Positions 11,154 through 22,200 of a stretch of 64,000 nt of DNA are shown here, piece by piece (position 1 is the stretch's first letter; the number at the start of each line of letters is the position of its first letter). This stretch comes from Gamarada debralockiae. Taxonomy: Eukaryota > Ascomycota > Leotiomycetes > Helotiales > Hyphodiscaceae. A program made the position numbers and the translations under genes. The DNA lies in contig NXFV01001493.1 in NCBI GenBank assembly GCA_002803225.1, positions 1-64,000 on the forward strand, written 5' to 3'. Below the pieces are notes generated by a model, which worked only from the letters and a program-made list of their open reading frames with translations, had not been told where the DNA came from and did no database searches.

Positions 11154-12506
11154 CTCGAGATTTGGGTGGTTTGACTTTGCCGGAAGAGAAGGAGATTGGA
11201 GAGGTATTAAAAGACCGCTTGATTACTTTGGAGCTTGATATTAGAGTATTGATTGATGTGACAGGAAGCAGATCACTGGGGCGAGCAGGACTTTATAAAA
11301 CTTTCTGCAAAGCTCCATGGGGAGATGCAGCCAAGAGTTGGGTTCTGAAGGTACGGCTTAATTCAGGTCCTGGGACGGAGACAGCTCACTGGGTACTTAG
11401 CAGAGAAAGCTAGGTTTTGAGCTAGAATCACAGCAAACGCGCTCACATTTTCATCCTGTACCTACGTCCTTGGCAGACGAGGAACCTTGCAAAACGAGGA
11501 ATGCCAAGATGCCAAGAAGGGGGAGCAGATTATGAGCAGAATGACTTTGCTTGCGGCGTCTGAAGAATAAGCTCATTTCTTCAGTCTATGAAGGTGTGAG
11601 GCAGGCGAAGTTTCAATACAATAAAGTAAAGTTCGTTCTCTTTTTTAATATTCCGAAAGCTTCTCAAACGCGAGCTTTTGATGGTTTTCGCATCTGAAAG
11701 TTTGGATAGCGAGAGCAACTCTACTCTCGTTTCAACTCCACAAAGAAGATGCCACTAGACATGAACTCTCAAAAGCTTAGACCGAACGCTTTGGCATCTC
11801 CATCTTCCTACTCAGATTTATCCCTCCATACAGAGAAAGCAACGCCTGCCGTTCGTCCCGGTCGACGAAGCATCTTGCCTGAGCGATTCTGGATGAGATT
11901 GGTGGTCCTTGTGGAGGTGAAGTTTTCGGTGAAAACTCGTGCACTTGGCACGTCCATCGCCTCCTGTCAAACGTGGGGCAGGAGGGCAGAGAAGCTTCTT
12001 GTAGATGCCAAGATGTGTCGTTGAGGGGGATTGAGCACATTTCTGCGAGCAGATGGGGCGAGGAGGCGAGTATTGTCCATTTCCTGCTAGTGTTGAAAGT
12101 GCAGGGTGGCCCTGGGTGGCCCGCTCTTGCGGTGGGGCCAAAAATGGGGCCTCTTTGAAAACGGTGATATGATAAGAGAGAGCATGGAAGATAAATTCTG
12201 ATCCGAAAGTCTTGATTTGTGGCCTCCCCTATGTTTTGGTGATATGATCAAGCGACCCATCATTTGTAAATGATGAGATGAGCTGAGAATCTCTCTCGCT
12301 GAGAGTAGCCATTCCGGTTCAGAGAAAGACCACGGACGTCAGAATTTCAGGTAGACAAGACAGTAGTATCAATCGTCAATGATTAAGTATGGATTTCAGA
12401 TTCGATAAGACGAGATCGCATCATCCTTCAACGCCTCTAGTTTACCTGCAGTGCCCGCAAAGCAGCCATAACCCCCAATTCGTAGCTCATCAATATACAT
12501 ATATAT
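11154..12506. other. Intergenic, promoter of the BIM1-like gene
   Basis: No gene is supported in these 1.35 kb. Overlapping open frames around 11750-12160 run on both strands and show no family likeness. The region must hold the promoter of the BIM1-like gene and the 3' end of the CTR gene. A TTTGCTTG at 11546-11553 resembles, but does not match, the yeast Mac1 copper element TTTGCTC. Confidence 0.45.
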
Positions 12507-13123
12507 CTAGTGTTCGAACGCAACGGCGTATCGTCCAAGAGCAAGACTTCCGAGGAATATGCCGCCGAGAACTGACAAGAAGTATCCGACGTTCATAGTC
12601 ATGACTGCCAACATGCTGGAATGATATTAGCTGGGAACATGAAAGGCGATAGAATAAGAACTCACAGAAGGTAGCCAACACCAGCAATGACAGTATCCAT
12701 AACAGCGCGAACAGGGTCTGTAGTGATTCTCCATGGTCGAGTGCCCATGCTCCTCTTCTTGACAACGACAACATCCTCCTCAACCCCATTCTCCGTCAAG
12801 ATCATCCTCTTACTGTCACTGTCCGACGCGATACGCTCTGCCTTGGGAAGCTTGCCAGCGACGGTGACGTATCGGCGATTGAATTCGGCGTCCAACCAAG
12901 CGGTCTCCTTCCATGCCTTGACTGCCAGCAGACCTCGGAATATCGTAGCGAGGACGATGAGGAAGATGCAGGATCCGGCGTATTCTCCAACGTTTGTAGG
13001 CGACCACATGGCTGAGTAGAGAGGAGTCGATGTGCTGGTGAAGAAGGTCATGGACATCATGGACATCGTCATGGTCGTCATGTCTGTGGTGGAGTTCGTT
13101 GTTGACATCGAGGACATATCCAT
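12507..13123 (-). CDS. CTR-family copper transporter
   Basis: High-affinity Cu(I) importer of the CTR family, a trimeric channel in the plasma or vacuolar membrane. Two exons, 13123-12666 and 12615-12507, with a 50-base intron (GTGAGT...CCAG) give 188 residues. The N-terminus is methionine-rich (MDMSSMSTT, then TTMTMSMMSMTFF), as in copper-capturing ectodomains. TM1 follows WSPTNVGEYAGSCIFLIVL. TM2 and TM3 sit at the end, across the intron, and contain the diagnostic M-x3-M (MLAVM) and G-x3-G (GGIFLG) motifs that form the pore filter and helix packing. The large loop between TM1 and TM2 is cytosolic. An in-frame ATG at 13201 would add 26 residues; I prefer 13123 because the Met motif then starts the protein. 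It is divergently arranged with the reductase gene. Confidence 0.93.
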
Positions 13124-14287
13124 TGTTGCGGTATTGGTATCCGGAGACTGGCTCTGACGGGGTTGTACAATTTTCGGAGGTGTTTTGATTGTGCGGCTCA
13201 ACTAGAGTATTGATTGTTTCTGGCTTGGCAGAAGGAGAGTGCGTGCAATAGGATAGCACAGCTTAATTAAGGAGGAGCGAGGTTCGGGTTGAGTAAGTAT
13301 GAGCTAGATATGAGGATGTTGGTTACGTTGGGTGGGACTCTTTCGGCCTCAAAATTGCTTGATAGAGACGCCCACGAGAACATAGTACGTGCAAGAAGGG
13401 TGAGGGTGGTCATCGTAAAAGCCATTGAAACGACCTTTGCATGGAGAGTTCGATGTCGTGCGGCGGATGAAATAAACTCGCGCAAACGTGCTCAATGCCA
13501 TCCCCAAAATATTCTAGTACGACGCTGTCCTACCGTAAGCTTGATTCACGTGACGAGAAACGTGGTCCGCATAATAAGCTGTGTGTCAAGAATGCCCTCC
13601 TTCTAGAAAATCTTCTCAAGTTAGGTTGTTTCGAGGATTGAGGCTTCTTTCATGTCTATTGCATGCCCCGTTAATTGAGTTGTTTTGTTCAAACAACCTG
13701 CTCTTTATACTCCTGAGTTGAAGTGATGTGGTCGTTTAAAAGCAGCCTTGAGAAGGCTTGCTCCAAAACGAGAAAGCCTCCCGCAGGATCCTTGCGATCC
13801 ACATCTCACGGGAATCGTTCCAGTTTTGCAAACATGCTCAGATCACAACCCCGTCAACTCGCTCACAATCAACCATCTCTGCCAAGTGGCCAAGATCAAC
13901 TAAATGCAAGAATCTCAGAACCTTCAAAGCTAGAGGCAAGGCTCCTCCGATATGGTACGGATTATTCCTGGGTACGAGTAATATCCATGAAAGTGAGTAT
14001 GTTTGCGTTTTTATCAATTGTGGAGGCGTCCTTCTTGGCGATATGGGAGACAAAGCTTGACCACAGTGGATGATGACCCTACGTCCTCTCCCAGATCGAT
14101 CTGTAGCTCCATTTACAATTAAGTCATTACCAAACTCCTGGGAACTCTACAAGTTGAAGTCCGAGTGCAGCGTGTCAACTTAATTTTTCATATGACCATC
14201 TTTCCCTCAACAACTCCCATGACGGAGTAAGCTGGCCCTTCACCGTATCCTTCCAACCTCTCCTTGATTCAAATCTGCTCGATCAAC
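13124..14287. promoter_or_regulatory. Shared divergent promoter, CTR and reductase
   Basis: About 1.16 kb separates the CTR start (reading left) from the metalloreductase start (reading right), and no gene was found between them. Co-control by copper or iron status is therefore likely, but that is inference from arrangement. I did not find an exact Mac1 element (TTTGCTC) on either strand. Confidence 0.5.
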
Positions 14288-16306
14288 ATGGAGCACTTAC
14301 AGTTAAGGCACGATCATGCCATGAGTGGAGGAATGATGAGTATGGGCGCAGGTGTCCCATCTCTGTTCTACATGCAACAGATCTTCTGGGCCTTCATCGG
14401 TTCAGCGATCGGAATGGCAGCCCTCGCAAACCTCTTCAACCAGATCCTGTACCGACAGCGCATGTCGGCCTCGAGAACTGCGCCGAATGCTGCGAAACCG
14501 AGATCCTTCTTCTTCCAGGCGCATGCCACAGTCTCAGCCATCATCCGAGAATACAGCTACTACTCCTCGCCCCTCTCCTTCCGCAAAACGAACTTCTTCC
14601 TACCACCCGTCGGATCCATTACCATAATAGTGGCATATGTCGTTCTTATCGTGGTGTGCTGCCTCTACGCATTAAACCCCAACGATTTGTTGCAGTGGGA
14701 GGACATAGGATATCGATCAGGATTCATCGCCATCTCTCAAATCCCACTGATCATTCTGCTTGCCGGAAAACGAAATTTTATTGGGTTCTTCACTGGAGTT
14801 GGATACGAGCGCCTGAATTGGCTACATAGATGGGTAGCACGAGCACTTCTCTTCACAGTGTTGATACATATGGGATTCTGGATGACCGAATGGGGGAAGT
14901 TCGATTACATTATGGTGAAGATCAAGACGGATCCCCTTACTCAGTACGGTATCGCAGCTGGATCGGTCTTGGCCTGGCTGGTAGTATCATCTATTGCTCC
15001 AATTCGTGGATTATGTTACGAGATCTTTGTTGTCCAACACATCATCTCTTTCTTTGGATTCTTGGCTGTCGTATACCTCCATGTACCCGATGAGAATCGG
15101 ATATGGGTATGGCTTCCTCTTGGATTTTGGGCATTCGACCGACTCGTCCGCGCCGTCTATCTCGTCTACACAAATATGTCAGTTCTCCACAAGAGTAGCA
15201 CTGGGATCCTGGCTTGCAGAGCAACTTTTGAGCCTCTCGATAGATCACATACTCGAATCACCATCGCAAACCCACCAGTATCTTGGAAAGCTGGCCAGCA
15301 TATGTTCCTAGCTTGTCATCCCGTTGCCCCTCTTTCGTCTCATCCATTCACGATCGCCAGCCTGCCATCAGACGGAAAGATCGAATTCATCGTACGAGCC
15401 AAAAAGGGAGCAACAAAGCGATTCTTTGAGTATGCAGAGAGAGTGTACCCGAGCTTACCCTCATCATCAAACAAGAAACCTGGCAGAGGAGTTCTCATTG
15501 ACGGGCCCTACGCCACGATCCGACCTCTTAGACAGTTTGACAGCCTAGTCTTTATCGCAGGATCCACAGGAGCTACCTTTACCATGCCACTGATGCGGGA
15601 TATCGTTCAACAATGGATGGGCGTCAAATCACCATCATCCAAATTCAGTCTCGAACCCGCAGCTGGCGCTTTGACGCGTCATATCCGCTTCATATGGGTG
15701 GTAAAGAGGAAGACGGCCGTGAGCTGGTTTGGAGCTCAACTCGACAAAGTGGTCGCCGATGTTGAAGCTCTTCGGAATGAAGGACATGACATTGCAGTGG
15801 ATATCAGCATTTATGTGACATGCGATGACAGTATCACTAGTGGCCAATCATCCGTCAATGGGGACATTTCGCAGTCGCAAGGAAGAGCTGAGTACTTAGA
15901 TGAGAAATCCACGTCCGAGAACATCGCCGAAGTTTCATCTCGGAGTTCATCAAGCAAAGACTGTTGTTGTACCCGTGTCGTCGACGAGGATGCAATCAAC
16001 GCTCCATGTACTTGCGGATCAAAAAACCAACGCGCATCTTCAGCATCTTCATTCTCGTTGGAGAAGAGTAACCGCGTGGTGGACTCCAGGATCTCGATGC
16101 TCTCTGGAAGACCACATGTCTCGAATATTATCCGGAAGACTGCTGAGCTGGCACTTGGCGAGATGGCGGTTGTTGTTTGTGGACCGCCGGGTCTTGTGCA
16201 GAGTACGAGAAATGCTGCGGTACAGATATCTGATGATAGAGCCGTGCACAAGGGTACTGGAGCGCAAGGTATATATGTCCACGCTGAAGCGTTTGGGTAT
16301 GCATAG
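14288..16306 (+). CDS. Ferric/cupric reductase (FRE family)
   Basis: Single-exon gene, 672 residues, taking the ATG of MEHLQLRHDHAMSGG at 14288; an ATG at 14264 would add eight residues. It moves electrons from NADPH through FAD and two hemes across the plasma membrane to reduce Fe(III) or Cu(II) outside the cell. The N-terminus is His/Met-rich. In the membrane domain two H-x13-H pairs supply the bis-heme ligands: LHRWVARALLFTVLIHMG and QHIISFFGFLAVVYLHV. HPFTIAS is the FAD-binding motif. GSTGATFTMPLM and CGPPGLVQSTRNA are the NADPH-binding segments, and the chain ends EAFGYA. Between the two NADPH segments is a Ser-rich insertion with a cysteine cluster (Cys559-561, Cys574, Cys576). Its position beside CTR and BIM1-like genes favours a copper-supplying role, although iron cannot be excluded. 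Confidence 0.93.
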   Translation: MEHLQLRHDHAMSGGMMSMGAGVPSLFYMQQIFWAFIGSAIGMAALANLFNQILYRQRMSASRTAPNAAKPRSFFFQAHATVSAIIREYSYYSSPLSFRKTNFFLPPVGSITIIVAYVVLIVVCCLYALNPNDLLQWEDIGYRSGFIAISQIPLIILLAGKRNFIGFFTGVGYERLNWLHRWVARALLFTVLIHMGFWMTEWGKFDYIMVKIKTDPLTQYGIAAGSVLAWLVVSSIAPIRGLCYEIFVVQHIISFFGFLAVVYLHVPDENRIWVWLPLGFWAFDRLVRAVYLVYTNMSVLHKSSTGILACRATFEPLDRSHTRITIANPPVSWKAGQHMFLACHPVAPLSSHPFTIASLPSDGKIEFIVRAKKGATKRFFEYAERVYPSLPSSSNKKPGRGVLIDGPYATIRPLRQFDSLVFIAGSTGATFTMPLMRDIVQQWMGVKSPSSKFSLEPAAGALTRHIRFIWVVKRKTAVSWFGAQLDKVVADVEALRNEGHDIAVDISIYVTCDDSITSGQSSVNGDISQSQGRAEYLDEKSTSENIAEVSSRSSSSKDCCCTRVVDEDAINAPCTCGSKNQRASSASSFSLEKSNRVVDSRISMLSGRPHVSNIIRKTAELALGEMAVVVCGPPGLVQSTRNAAVQISDDRAVHKGTGAQGIYVHAEAFGYA

Positions 16307-17073
16307 GGGCATGGAGTGGGTTTGGTGCATAATCATTGGTGTTGGATGGGGGGTTGACCCGAGTAGGTTACAGACGCATATTCCTTTAATGACACCAACG
16401 TATGAAGTTATGAACCTAGATTTTGATGTTTTGATTAGTCAAGAAGTCTGCGATGTCCTCAGCTGTGATGCTGGATATCAGGGGCTCCAAAAAGCTGGTC
16501 GGCAAGCACAAAACAGATCCTCTCGCTTGGCTTTATTCGTAAGCTCGTTACCCTCCATTGGTACTCTCCTGAGCTTCACCTCTACAGCTACACATGATCA
16601 TATCAATGATTGAGATGCAGTCTTCCTTGAAGTATTGTGAGAACTATCTTCGCCAGCTCGGTTGTTTTAGAACGCTCCTATTGTGACACCACGGGCAGTT
16701 TTCTTTGTTATAGTGACCAACGTCAGGCTCTCAGCCTTGCGGCGCGCCCCGCTGCCTACATTCCAAGTACAAAGAATAAGATCGAAAACGACTTTATCAA
16801 GATCTCAATTCTGAGAGATGTGAGATACGAATCCTAGAGCTAGAGGTGGCGGGCAGCAGCGTGCATACAAGTGGCTGAGCTCACGAAGCGCCGGAATTTC
16901 TGTAAAGGCTTAGCATTACCCCATCGATTACTTAGGCACACCACCTCAACGCCCGAACGCTCGAACAGATTAAGAGAGACAGTTTTGGTCCGGCACTTGA
17001 GGGCAGAGAATGTAACGAACTACGAACTGCGAGTCGACAAAAGAATTCCATCGCATTACGCGGCAGAGCAAGA
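16307..17073. other. Intergenic region
   Basis: No gene is supported. It contains the 3' end of the reductase gene and nothing recognisable before the STAND relic at 17074. Confidence 0.5.
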
Positions 17074-17616
17074 ATGACTGACCCATTCAGCGCGATCGCG
17101 GGTGTCCTGGGCATTTTGTCTTCGGTGATTGCATTGTCACAAGCGGTGACTGGGATCATGGGCGACGTCAGGGAAGCGTCTAATGAGATTCGGTGTCTTT
17201 CAAGGGACATTCATGCCATTTTCTCTATTGTTCGCTCTCTAGACATTGCTCTCCGCGAGTAGGACGTCAAAGACATTGCTAGGAGCGATGGAGCGATTCT
17301 TGACAAGTTCAGCAATCTGGCAGATCCACTTCGGAATTGTCTTGCAGTTCTAACAGAATTGACAGTCAAAATGAGGAAACGACTCAAACCGCCTGAAGGT
17401 AAAGGGTTTTGTATGGGTTTTGGGAGCCTAAAGTGGGGTACTTGCACAAAAGCCGAGATCAGGAGTATACAGTTGCGCCTCGAGACCGCAAAGTCAACTC
17501 TGAACAGTGCCCTGAGTGCCCATAAACTCACAGTTAAATTTTTCTCGTGCCGGTATTGGAACCGGCTTGAGCTGCTGCTAGCGAGCAGGAGAGAAACCCA
17601 AGGAGGAAAATGGTGA
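17074..17616 (+). pseudogene. Truncated STAND N-terminal domain relic
   Basis: The reading frame starts MTDPFSAIAGVLGILSSVIA and continues as a helical domain (ASNEIRCLSRDIHAIFSIV, later LDKFSNLADPLRNCL and RLETAKSTLNSALSAHKL). This is the N-terminal leader found in many fungal STAND/NLR and ankyrin proteins. A TAG at 17260-17262 interrupts the frame with no plausible intron, the frame then continues to a TGA ending at 17616, and no NACHT or repeat domain follows. It is thus broken twice: by a nonsense codon and by loss of its 3' part. It could instead be a stand-alone leader protein, but the stop argues against this. Confidence 0.6.
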
Positions 17617-18012
17617 GGAGCATTATGATTTATAGAAGTGTCTTGATTTCAGGTGCTGAAGCGATAGACAGAATTATTGAAGGAACATGAAGAAGGAAAT
17701 TCAGATCTCGACGTCCGTGCTGTCGATCTAAAGAGCTGCCTTATACTCATTTTGACTTTCTTCGACTTTGACATGCTGTTAATGATCATGACCTTATCCA
17801 TATTTAGAGGATTCGATAGCTTGGAAGCTAAAACGTAAAGCCAAGCCTTTTGGGATAATAGAAATGAGATATATTTTAAATCCGAGGCATAGTTAAACTA
17901 TGACCCAACGTATGTCAACTCAGTAGTTGGGTCCTTCCCACCAGACCTGTGTTTAAAGCAACGAAACGACGCCCTACCATACCTCCACCTCCTCCAACCC
18001 GTCGTCCTCGCC
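17617..18012. other. Intergenic region
   Basis: No coding sequence is supported. It separates the STAND relic from the small cysteine-rich gene, which is read towards it. Confidence 0.4.
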
Positions 18013-18664
18013 TCAAAGCTCACCAATCTTCCTCTCAATAGCCCTGATCTTCTTTCTCATGGCGGTCTTCCTCATCTCCTTGTTTCTCTTTCCATTCTTC
18101 TTGCTAGAGTCTAGCAGATCCATACAACTCTCTGCCGGAGCAGCTCCAATGACAAGCCTAGCCTCGCAACCAGCAGGTTCTTTGAGGTAACGCTGGAGCT
18201 GGTAGCTGCCTTTGCCTTTTTTGGTACAGCCACAAGGTGATATAGAGGTGATGACTGAGTGCGGTGTGCGCTTCACATCGGATCGGCAAGCGGTGTTAGA
18301 GGAATCGAGATCCGGCTGTATAGGAGAATTAAGATGTCGGATGGACCTATTCGCAGTTGTATACGATACGTGCTTTGAGTTCGAACAGAAGACGAAGCAT
18401 CTGTCTCGGCGATCTTTGATTTGAGCAGACGAATAGTTTGTTGAAGTAGGACGTGAATTATTGTCTTCAGGTGTGTTTGGAGGCGTTCTGAACAGGTGAC
18501 AATCACAGCATCTGCTAAAAGCTGGTTAGCTAAGAGACCACTCTGGTTGGAGTTGTGATGCTGTTTAAAAGTTGCGCGGTGACGAATAGAATAATGGTGG
18601 ATACTACTCACAGAGACAAGCACCCATGCTCACAGACTTCAGTGCATACTTCAGCATAACTCAT
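18013..18664 (-). CDS. Small cysteine-rich protein, function unknown
   Basis: I do not recognise this gene. Splicing 18664-18612 to 18514-18013 across a 97-base intron (GTGAGT donor, GCTAAC branch site, TTTTAG acceptor) joins a short ATG exon to a 167-codon open frame without a break, giving 184 residues. The first 25 residues carry seven or more cysteines (MSYAEVCTEVCEHGC, then RCCDC). The middle is polar, and there is a further PCGCTKKGKG motif. The C-terminus is strongly basic (KKNGKRNKEMRKTAMRKKIR) and could bind nucleic acid or act as a nuclear signal. No signal peptide or membrane segment is visible. The good intron and continuous frame are the main evidence; the family is unknown. Confidence 0.5.
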
Positions 18665-19272
18665 GTTGGTGAAGATATAAATTGAACTCTCTGAGCAGAT
18701 GAGAAGACGTTGAGGGAAAAGGGACACAAGGATAGCTAAGGATTGTTTCCGACTTGAAAGTCGATGAAAATATAGCGGAGCGCCAACACTGGACAGAATG
18801 GTTGGGCAGGTTTCAAATCACCGATTGGACTCTGAAGAGCAGAAAGACAACATCTGATCAAGAAATACGTGTTAGCTGTGCGCAGAATATTCCCAAGTAC
18901 CTTTTCCTTTTCTGTGTTGGGATGAGGATGTCATAGGCCGTCGCATTGCGACACTGCGACACACTGCGATTGGACACAAAGAGCAGATGCTGACCTCGCG
19001 ACATAGCAATTCTATCCTACGATTGATCCAGACCAGGAAATAGCTACCTCTTCATCTCACAAGACATGTTCATCAGAAATAAACTGTTACTGATGATCCT
19101 GCATTACCTGTTTCAAAGAGTATTCCATCAGAAAACGTCTTGCCTTTGATTTAGCGTGTGCTAGCAACCTCGCCTTTACCAAAATTGCCTTAGAATCTTT
19201 CGAGAGTTACGACTTGCTGCCAAAAGGGCCCCTTTGGAGGTTGAGGGCCGCTGTTGAGGTGGTCTGTTGGTG
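18665..19272. other. Intergenic region
   Basis: No gene is supported. A cluster of short tgcgac/actgcgac units is present at 18941-18970. Confidence 0.4.
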
Positions 19273-22200
19273 CTACGCGATCACCATATTCGCAAAGTCT
19301 TGACATAATAAAGAAACCATCCTATCGAATGGATCGAACGTATTGCCGGCCACCCAAAGAAGTCTTCGGATATGGTCGATGCCAAGATTTGCAGCGAGGG
19401 CAAGCGCTCTGTACATGCTGGCTCCTGGAAGCCATTTGATTCGTACTCTGTGATCTGTGTTGCCGCTATGAAAGTCGTCACTGTTTAAATTTGATAACAA
19501 GTATCCATCTCCTTTGATGAAAATAGGTCCAGAGGCTTCATCTGGCGTATTGAAAGATATCTTCGTTATCTGAGTTTGAAGTTAGTTTCTTTTCTCATTC
19601 TTGTTGTGTTGCTGATCAAATCAACTGTGTTCTGTTGACACTTTACCCAGGAGTCTGCGGAGAAAGAAGGAAAGACAGAGAGAGCCCCAGAGGAAAATTT
19701 GGAGACTTTGGAAACCTACTTTGAATGAAGCTCTTCTTTTGCCACAATTATGACAATGTTCTGAGATAACAGGTTCCAATCGCAACTCCTCCATAGTCTC
19801 GGAAGTTTGAGCCTTTGCTGCTTGAGAAGTTTCCATTTTGAGCAGTAGCTGCATCACCTCATGATGGCCGCTCGCAATGGCATGGAAAAGTGGCGTAGCA
19901 TCTGACTTGCAGGGAGAGGTTATATCGGCTCCATAATCAATAAGAAGTTTTACCAAGCTGGTATGCCCTGTCATGGCAGCCAAATGGAGTGAGTTTTCAG
20001 GTTGGCTGCTGATAACATGGTCCGTTGCCCCCATGTCAAGTTCCAATTTCGCCAGTTTGTAAAAACCAAAAGATGCACCGATTCGCAGAGCCATATTCAT
20101 CGTGTCTAAAGATGTTGGTTTCAATCGAACAGTCTCGATCTCTAGAAGAGTTTTGGACGCCGTAGACTTCAATTTAGGATCATCTTGTTGCTTCATTTTT
20201 CTAGCAGGGAGGATCTTCCGCAACGTCTCATGAAGTAAACCTGATGTACAGCTACTTCGAGGCTCCGCGAGCAGATAATGATGCATCCAGTATCTCTTCG
20301 CGTAGATTTCAAGTGTCTTTAGCGGCTTTGGTTGTATATCCATAGCGTGATCATCAGACAATGGTTGGTCCAAGCTTCGTAGAATGAGTGTAGGGTTCAA
20401 AACCCCCAAACAGGCGCGGGTAATCATTTCTTGTGGGTCCTGGGGTAATGAGGTCCACGCAAGACTCATCAAAAAGTCTCGTAGACTCAGATGGACCAAG
20501 TTCACTGTTCGAGTCCTGCTCATTGTAAGAAGGCCTCCGGTGGCTTGCTCGACGTCCGCATCTAGGTAATTTGTGCCAAGTTCTAAATTTACTGCATCAA
20601 GCAACTCCCAGGAATACATAGGTCGAGCCGCAGATAAAACCCATCTCAATGTGTAGTGTGCGAACAGGCGGTGACGTTCTGGAATTGACTGATACATATA
20701 GTTGTATATTGTAAATGGGCCGTTACCGCCGTCACTGTCCATGACGCTGACCAGCCAATCATTTAAATTGGCAGAAGCTGATTCATAGCGTAAAATAAGG
20801 AGCAGGAGCGTCATACAGAGAAATCGGCCCTCTGACTTCTCTGCTATCTTCCGAATCGCTATTCCTGCCTCGCCAGAGACCAGGTTCTTGGACACAATAC
20901 TGTCGGTATAGTCCTTCATATCTTCTACAATGGAAGTTCGCGCATCCACATCTATCTGAAGCGGTGTTGCGATGCCGCTCCTTGTGGCAAATTCTCTTCT
21001 GCTGGACATGAAGATCTTGATGCGGTGCCTTTTATCGTCTTGGCTTGTCAGAGCTAACAGTTCGTCGAGCAACTCATGCTCTATCTGAACTTCATCCAGA
21101 CCATCCAAGACAAGGATCAAGGTTTCCCCTTCCTTCAGATTGTGCTTAATAGCCAGGAACGAGCTTCTGAGCATCGCTCGCGATAACTGATTGTGAGCAC
21201 TCGGCAGGTCCATAACATCCTCCATGAGTCTTGCTACCACAGAATCACCAGTCATTCGGGCCTTCAGTTCTGCCAACAAAACTCCCATTATTTCCAAAAC
21301 GGCATTGGAGCTTTCATACCGTCCATCGCAGCAATAGAAAACAACTACCTCGCCATCCTTTTTATGTCCTTCTAGATATCTAATAACAGCCGAAGTAAGT
21401 ATCGACTTTCCGCTTCCTGGTGATCCATAGAGCCAGAGGAACGAGTGTTCATAGAGGCTACGCCAGTTCTGAAATTCGGTGGTAAACCATAGCCATTCTC
21501 CAGTCGCCCTGAGTAGCAGCTTTGTTCTAGACACATGGAGTGCTCTAGAGATAGCTCGAAGCCGAATCCACTCTCCATATGGAAAGGGCAGAACCCCAGT
21601 GCAAGAGCAATACCCGACAGCGGCATCTGTAACTACTGCAGGGCAATCATCCGGGATTGGCATTTTTATCCCCTTCCGGCTTTCAAATGCTTCCAACCTA
21701 ACATTGCTCGCATTTGGCTTCGCCAGACATGTTGTATTCCACGCATCTCCTGGAAAGTGTCGAGTTGGTTCTGTAGTAGTTTTATCAATATGATGTTGCC
21801 CATTTCGGTTAAAATCTCACACCAACGCACCTTCTTTAGTCATGCTTCGGAGCTTACTATTTTCCACATTGAACAGCTGAAGGGGAATTTCTGAGGTGCT
21901 GTCTCTTCGTAGAAAATGTGCTCCAATGTGATCCGCTCTTACCTCCCATTGGGCAAATTTCGCCCCACAAAACCCACATTCCCTGGGCCAGTTGCTCTCA
22001 ATGGGGAATGACCATAGTGAATTTTGAGCGTCAAAAGTCTTCATATCGTGCTGAGTTCGAAGATGAGTGCACAGATGGTCACGGCTTGCGAACTTTTCCG
22101 ACCGTTTTTTTGCCAGCTCACACTGCAGCATGTGACTACCCGCCATATCGACGGTGAAATGTGACTCGAAGCTATGAGAGCACCCAATGCACCATTGATA

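Noticed and set aside
13573..13582. AATAAGCTGT, a match to the fission-yeast Cuf1 copper element, in the CTR/reductase promoter
   Set aside because: The consensus is so loose that about one match is expected in a region of this length.
21817..21819. TGA between the zinc-finger and NACHT frames taken as a stop separating two genes
   Set aside because: A 60-base intron (GTGCGT...CTACAG, 21830-21771) removes it and keeps the frame, so one fused protein is the simpler reading.
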